From assembly GCA_945874735.1 (NCBI GenBank), contig CAMCHI010000010.1, forward strand, positions 1-45,959: a DNA stretch of 45,959 nt, written 5' to 3'. The stretch is from an uncultured Arcanobacterium sp. GTDB taxonomy: Bacteria; Actinomycetota; Actinomycetes; Actinomycetales; Actinomycetaceae. The notes beneath the pieces were generated by a model. That model was not told where the DNA came from. It was given only the letters and a program-made list of their open reading frames with translations, and made no database searches. Positions 41,596 to 45,959 of the stretch are shown piece by piece. Numbering within the stretch: the first letter of the stretch is position 1; every line of letters starts with the position of its first letter. The position numbers and the translations under genes were made by a program.

Positions 41596-44517
41596 ATGAG
41601 CGAGGAAATTTCGCGAACCGATACTGCCACCAGTGATTCTATTGCTTTTCGCTATACTGCTGAATTAGCAAATAAAATTGAGGCTAAGTGGCAAGATCGC
41701 TGGGAAAAAGCAGGAACTTTTAATGCTCCAAATCCGGTGGGAGATTTAGCTACCCAAGATGGGCAAGTGCCGGCAGAAACTTTCTTCCTGCTCGATATGT
41801 TCCCTTATCCTTCTGGCAAAGGATTACACGTAGGGCATCCGTTAGGCTTTATTGCTACCGATACTGTTGCTCGTTACCAGCGTATGTTGGGTAAAAATGT
41901 ACTTTACACAATGGGATATGATGCTTTTGGGTTACCTGCTGAACAGTATGCGGTACAAACAGGTACACACCCGCGGGTAACTACTGAAGAAAATATCGCC
42001 AATATGCGTCGGCAGTTGCGTCGCCTAGGTTTATCGCATGAAACTCGCCGTTCTTTAGCCACCACTGATGTGGATTATATGCGCTGGACGCAATGGATTT
42101 TCTTGCAGATTTTCAATGCTTGGTATGACCACAAAGCTCCAGGACGCACCCCTGGTACGGTAGGGCGAGCTCGTCCTATTTCGGAACTTATTGCAGCTTA
42201 TCAAGACGGCACTTTTACTACTCCTACTGGTCAGCCTTGGGATGAGCTAACGGTAGCTCAGCAACAAGAGCTAATTAACGCTCGCCGTTTAGCGTATATT
42301 GATTATGCACCGGTGAATTGGTGTCCAGGGTTAGGCACAGTGCTGGCCAATGAAGAAGTGACCAATGAGGGAAGGTCGGAGCGCGGAAATTATCCAGTAT
42401 TTAAGCGTAAACTACGCCAATGGATGATGCGTATTACTGATTATTCTGATCGGTTAGCCGGTGACTTAGATTTAGTGAATTGGCCAGATAAAGTGCGTTC
42501 TATGCAACGCAATTGGATCGGTAAATCGGTGGGGGCAGACGTTAAGTTTGCGGCGCAAGTCTTTGATGATCAAGGTGTGCTTAATGAAAGTGAATTGAAA
42601 GTATTCACTACTCGTCCAGACACTTTATTTGGGGCTACTTTTATGGTGGTAGCTCCTGAACATCAACTGCTTACTGATAGCGTGCCTGCTAATTGGCCAG
42701 TTGATACTAAAGAAGCTTGGAAAGGTGGTTATGCCACTCCGTTGGAGGCAGTGCGTGAATATCAGGCGCAAGCCGCAGCGAAAACAGATATGGATCGCGC
42801 TGATACGGAGAAAGTAAAAACGGGCGTATTTACTGGAATTTATGCGAAAAATCCGGTAAACGATAAGCTAATCCCGATTTTTACTGCCGACTATGTGATG
42901 ATGGGTTACGGAACAGGCGCTATTATGGCTGTTCCGGCACACGATCAGCGCGATTTTGAGTTTGCACAAAAATTCCAAATTGATATTGTGCCTACTATTG
43001 AGGTAACTCCTGATTATCCGTGGACGGAAGCTTGGAGCGGTGAAGGTAATATTATCAACTCAGAAAATGCTTCTGTCTCTTTAAATGGGCTAACAAAAGA
43101 AGACGGAAAAGCGCGTATGATTGCGTGGCTTACCGAGCAAAATATTGGTAACCAAGCAGTTACTTACCGTTTACGAGATTGGCTTTTTAGTCGGCAACGC
43201 TACTGGGGTGAACCGTTCCCGGTAGTATATGACGCAGCTGGTAATGTGCATTCCTTGCCAGAGTCGATGTTGCCAGTAGAATTGCCAGATACTCCAGACT
43301 ATTCACCACGTTCTTTTGACCCTGAAGATGCTGATTCGCAGCCTGAACCGCCTTTGGGTCGTCTGCAAGATTGGGTAAATGTAGAGCTTGATTTAGGGCA
43401 AGGTCTACAAACTTACCAGCGCGACACCAACACTATGCCTAATTGGGCGGGATCTTGTTGGTATGAGTTGCGTTATCTGGATCCTAATAATGAGCAAGCT
43501 CTAGTAGATCCAGCTAATGAGGCATACTGGATGGGTCCAAATGCGCAGAAAGCTAGCGGGGGAGCCGATTTGTATGTGGGCGGAGTGGAACATGCGGTAT
43601 TGCATTTGTTGTATTCCCGCTTCTGGCATAAGGTGCTTTTCGATCTAGGACATGTGAGCTCTTGCGAACCGTTCCACACTTTGTTTAATCAAGGATATGT
43701 ACAGGCTTATGCTTATACCGATGAGCGGGGACAATATGTGCCAGCTGATGAGGTAGAAGAAGTGCCGGCTGCAGATGGATCTGGAGAAGTTGCATACATG
43801 TGGCAAGGCCAGAAAGTTAATCGGGAATACGGCAAAATGGGTAAGTCGCTGAAAAATATCGTTACTCCCGATGAGATGTGCGCGCGTTATGGTGCAGATA
43901 CTTTCCGTGTATATGAAATGTCGATGGGGCCGTTAGATATTTCTCGTCCGTGGGAAACCCGAGCAGTAGTGGGTGCGCAGCGTTTCTTACAACGCTTGTG
44001 GCGCAACTTGGTAGATGAAGCTACTGGAGAGTTGCGAGTAATTGCGGCAGAAACTGATTTAGAAACTGCGAAATTAGTGGCACGCACTATAGTGGGAGTG
44101 GCTGATGACTATGCCAATATGCGGGTAAATACTGCGGTAGCAAAGATGATTGTGTTAAATAATCATCTGACGGGCAAAGCAGTAACTCGGGAAGTGGCAG
44201 AAGTTTTAGTAAAGCTAGTAGCTCCAGTTGCTCCGCATATTGCAGAGGAATTATGGGAAAAGCTGGGCAATAGTGACTCTGTAACTTTTGCGCCTTTCCC
44301 AGTTGTGACTGATGAGTCTTTATTGGCTGCTGAGGAAGTTACTTGTGTGATTCAGGTGCAGGGCAAGGTGCGCGATAAAATCCAAGTAGATCCAGAAATT
44401 TCTGAAGCAGCATTAACTAAACTGGCTTTGGCTTCTCCACGGGTGCAAGAATTCTTGAATGGTGAACCGCGTAAAGTAATTGTGCGCGCTCCTAATTTGG
44501 TGAGTATTGTGCCTTAA
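41596..44517 (+). CDS. leuS: Leucyl-tRNA synthetase
   Basis: 973 residues. HIGH-type motif in [15 protein letters not shown], a CP1 editing domain with [20 protein letters not shown] and [19 protein letters not shown], the second half with [18 protein letters not shown], then the KMSKS-type loop KMGKSLKN and an anticodon domain. The KMGKS variant and the insertion near 190-225 ([17 protein letters not shown]) are usual in actinobacterial LeuRS. I use ATG 41596, preceded by AAGGAG; GTG 41581 would overlap that site. A terminator follows. Confidence 0.97.
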   Translation: MSEEISRTDTATSDSIAFRYTAELANKIEAKWQDRWEKAGTFNAPNPVGDLATQDGQVPAETFFLLDMFPYPSGKGLHVGHPLGFIATDTVARYQRMLGKNVLYTMGYDAFGLPAEQYAVQTGTHPRVTTEENIANMRRQLRRLGLSHETRRSLATTDVDYMRWTQWIFLQIFNAWYDHKAPGRTPGTVGRARPISELIAAYQDGTFTTPTGQPWDELTVAQQQELINARRLAYIDYAPVNWCPGLGTVLANEEVTNEGRSERGNYPVFKRKLRQWMMRITDYSDRLAGDLDLVNWPDKVRSMQRNWIGKSVGADVKFAAQVFDDQGVLNESELKVFTTRPDTLFGATFMVVAPEHQLLTDSVPANWPVDTKEAWKGGYATPLEAVREYQAQAAAKTDMDRADTEKVKTGVFTGIYAKNPVNDKLIPIFTADYVMMGYGTGAIMAVPAHDQRDFEFAQKFQIDIVPTIEVTPDYPWTEAWSGEGNIINSENASVSLNGLTKEDGKARMIAWLTEQNIGNQAVTYRLRDWLFSRQRYWGEPFPVVYDAAGNVHSLPESMLPVELPDTPDYSPRSFDPEDADSQPEPPLGRLQDWVNVELDLGQGLQTYQRDTNTMPNWAGSCWYELRYLDPNNEQALVDPANEAYWMGPNAQKASGGADLYVGGVEHAVLHLLYSRFWHKVLFDLGHVSSCEPFHTLFNQGYVQAYAYTDERGQYVPADEVEEVPAADGSGEVAYMWQGQKVNREYGKMGKSLKNIVTPDEMCARYGADTFRVYEMSMGPLDISRPWETRAVVGAQRFLQRLWRNLVDEATGELRVIAAETDLETAKLVARTIVGVADDYANMRVNTAVAKMIVLNNHLTGKAVTREVAEVLVKLVAPVAPHIAEELWEKLGNSDSVTFAPFPVVTDESLLAAEEVTCVIQVQGKVRDKIQVDPEISEAALTKLALASPRVQEFLNGEPRKVIVRAPNLVSIVP

Positions 44518-44539
44518 AGTGCGGTAGTTTAGTGAAAAG

Positions 44540-44584
44540 CAGCGTTTATCTTGTGCAATTTGGTGCGAGATAGGCGCTGTTTTT
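44540..44584 (+). terminator. Terminator of leuS
   Basis: CAGCGTTTATCT (44540-44551) pairs with AGATAGGCGCTG (44568-44579) with two G-T pairs; T5 at 44580-44584. Confidence 0.8.
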
Positions 44585-44602
44585 GCGTTCAGAGGAGGGA
44601 AT

Positions 44603-44677
44603 ATGGACGGCTTGAAAGGTGTGCAGGTAAAGAAAACAAGGTTTTGGGGTATGCGGAAGAAAATAGTTGCTAGATAG
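44603..44677 (+). CDS. Possible 24-residue basic peptide
   Basis: Between leuS and galM, GAGGAGGGA (44592-44600) stands just before an ATG opening a 24-codon frame (MDGLKGVQVKKTRFWG, then basic residues and a TAG). The ribosome site is stronger than that of many annotated genes here. No family is visible and short frames arise by chance, so this is tentative. The rest of 44585-44873 is AT-rich and holds nothing else that I can name. Confidence 0.25.
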   Translation: MDGLKGVQVKKTRFWGMRKKIVAR

Positions 44678-44873
44678 AGATTATTTTACAAAGCAAGGCG
44701 CAGATATTTAAAGGGAAGCAGGTTTTTTATAGGAGTTACAAAAGGAGTTTAATAGTTTTGGTCAGGGATATTGTTCAATTGTTGGATGGAACTTATTTTT
44801 ATTTGCCCAACACGCTATATTTAATTACATACAATATTTAGATATATGAGCAGGAAGGTTTGGGTGCTCAAAG

Positions 44874-45848
44874 ATGAGCTTGCATAATGTGCAAATTAGT
44901 GAAACTACCTTTGACGGCTTACCAGCTTGGGAATTAGTGTCTGCTACTGGTGCTAAAGCAGTAGTGGTAGCAAATGGTGCGGCAGTAGTATCTTGGGCGC
45001 CTCGTCCTGGTAAAGAAGTAATAGATGGGTACAAAGACGCGCAGGAAGTTTTAGAATGTAATAGTGCGCGTTCTTTAGTTTCTGCCCCTTGGGTGAGTCG
45101 AATTAAAAATAACCAGTATGTGTTTGAGGGAAAAACTTACACGCTACCGCAAAACTTAGCTAATTTTTCTATTCATGGCTTAGTATGGAGTGCTCAGTTT
45201 GAGTTAGTAAAAGCCAATCAGGTGCTCACCTTAAAGTATTCTTTCCCAGGGCATCCGGGCTATCCGTGGACTTTTGATATAGAAGTTACGTATTCTTTGG
45301 AAAGCGGACGTAATGGTGAGGAACACTTATCCGTGCACATGGTTGGCACTAATACAAGTGCGCAAACTATTCCATTTGCCCTAGGTTGGCATCCGTATGT
45401 GCGTATCCCTGGACATAAGACTATTTCTAATACCAGCTTAGAAATACCGGCTCGTACTAAAATTTTATTGGATTCAGATAGTACTCCTTTACCAGGAGAA
45501 GCCGCTTATGCGGGTGTGCAAGCTCCAGTAACTTTTGAATATTTGGGTAATACGGTGTTGGATACTTCTTTCCGTGGTTTAATCCCTGATGAACATGGTG
45601 TGGTATCGGTTTTGTTGAAAGATTTAGCTTCGTCGGCAATGGTGAAGCTAACTCAAGAGCCAGCGCAAGCTCCGGTAGCTCATATTTTTACGGCAGACGG
45701 TTTACCGCGTAATGCACGTGCTTCTATAGCTTTAGAACCACTTTCTCATTTAGGGGATGCTTTTAATCGGGCAGATTCGCAAGCTACTGTGCGGCTTGCG
45801 CCTGGTGAGCAGCGCGTTCTAAGTGCTACTTTGACTTATAGTGAGTGA
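44874..45848 (+). CDS. galM: Aldose 1-epimerase family protein
   Basis: 324 residues, beta-sandwich mutarotase fold. Catalytic residues are placed as in GalM: His101 in FSIHGLVW, His173 in LGWHPYVRI and Glu288 in IALEPLSH. The Arg in SAPWVSRIKNNQY replaces the usual GRVANRI segment, so it belongs to the wider epimerase family (hexose-6-phosphate or other aldose) and its sugar is unknown. No ribosome binding site of note. The last 111 bases of the window contain no gene start that I can support. Confidence 0.85.
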   Translation: MSLHNVQISETTFDGLPAWELVSATGAKAVVVANGAAVVSWAPRPGKEVIDGYKDAQEVLECNSARSLVSAPWVSRIKNNQYVFEGKTYTLPQNLANFSIHGLVWSAQFELVKANQVLTLKYSFPGHPGYPWTFDIEVTYSLESGRNGEEHLSVHMVGTNTSAQTIPFALGWHPYVRIPGHKTISNTSLEIPARTKILLDSDSTPLPGEAAYAGVQAPVTFEYLGNTVLDTSFRGLIPDEHGVVSVLLKDLASSAMVKLTQEPAQAPVAHIFTADGLPRNARASIALEPLSHLGDAFNRADSQATVRLAPGEQRVLSATLTYSE

Positions 45849-45959
45849 GTTATTATCTGAGCGAATTGTTGGTCAATAGAAGTAAAGTGAGCGAGTCTGT
45901 ATAGTATCAGGCAATAAAAATTCTAGAAAAAGCAAGTGTTTAATTAGAAAGTTAGGCAC

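Overview
The window looks like a piece of an actinobacterial chromosome with unusually low GC (roughly low-to-mid 40s by eye, many TTA leucine codons). The gene content and order (a long acidic/basic RNase E/G followed by rplU, rpmA and obg; nadD, an acidic membrane protein and rsfS; LeuRS with a KMGKS-type loop; a VKOR-family protein; a DtxR-type operator) suggest a low-GC member of the Actinomycetaceae or a neighbouring family. I cannot name the species from sequence alone.

Layout. 1-3435 (minus): cytochrome bd oxidase cydA-cydB, then the start of cydD. 4025-9383 (plus): rne, rplU, rpmA, obg. 9557-14457: a divergent luciferase-fold protein, trxA (minus), then nadD, an acidic membrane protein, rsfS and a histidine phosphatase, closed by tRNA-Ala(GGC). 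14932-19260 is accessory: a secreted-peptide gene broken by two A-run indels with a membrane-anchored partner (minus), then an intact secreted peptide with a ten-helix FtsX/MacB-like permease and its ATPase, arranged like lactococcin-972-type bacteriocin loci. 19371-24230 is a surface-glycosylation block: two large polytopic membrane proteins, a GtrA flippase-like protein, a polyprenyl-phosphate GT2 and a DUF2304 protein. 24420-25042 is a DUF4352-type membrane-anchored protein whose start codon is separated from its frame by a C9 tract.

25229-27178 is a small cassette (secreted protein plus membrane-anchored EEP-family hydrolase) bracketed by identical 119-bp direct repeats that copy the 3' end of the adjacent metal permease gene. 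27056-30732 (minus) is a complete metal ABC importer under a near-consensus DtxR-type operator, with a hairpin between the binding-protein gene and the rest. The remainder is mostly housekeeping: a DedA-family protein, a second GtrA, a DMT exporter, metNIQ under a SAM-I riboswitch that ends at the metN ribosome binding site, deoD, an AI-2E-type transporter, a HAD phosphatase, VKOR, HIT, leuS and galM.

The regions most worth a second look are the poly-C switch at 24433-24441, the repeat-bracketed cassette at 25229-27178, and the paired secreted-peptide loci at 14932-19260. I see no transposase, integrase, CRISPR array or prophage gene. All functional calls rest on motif recognition by eye, without database searches.
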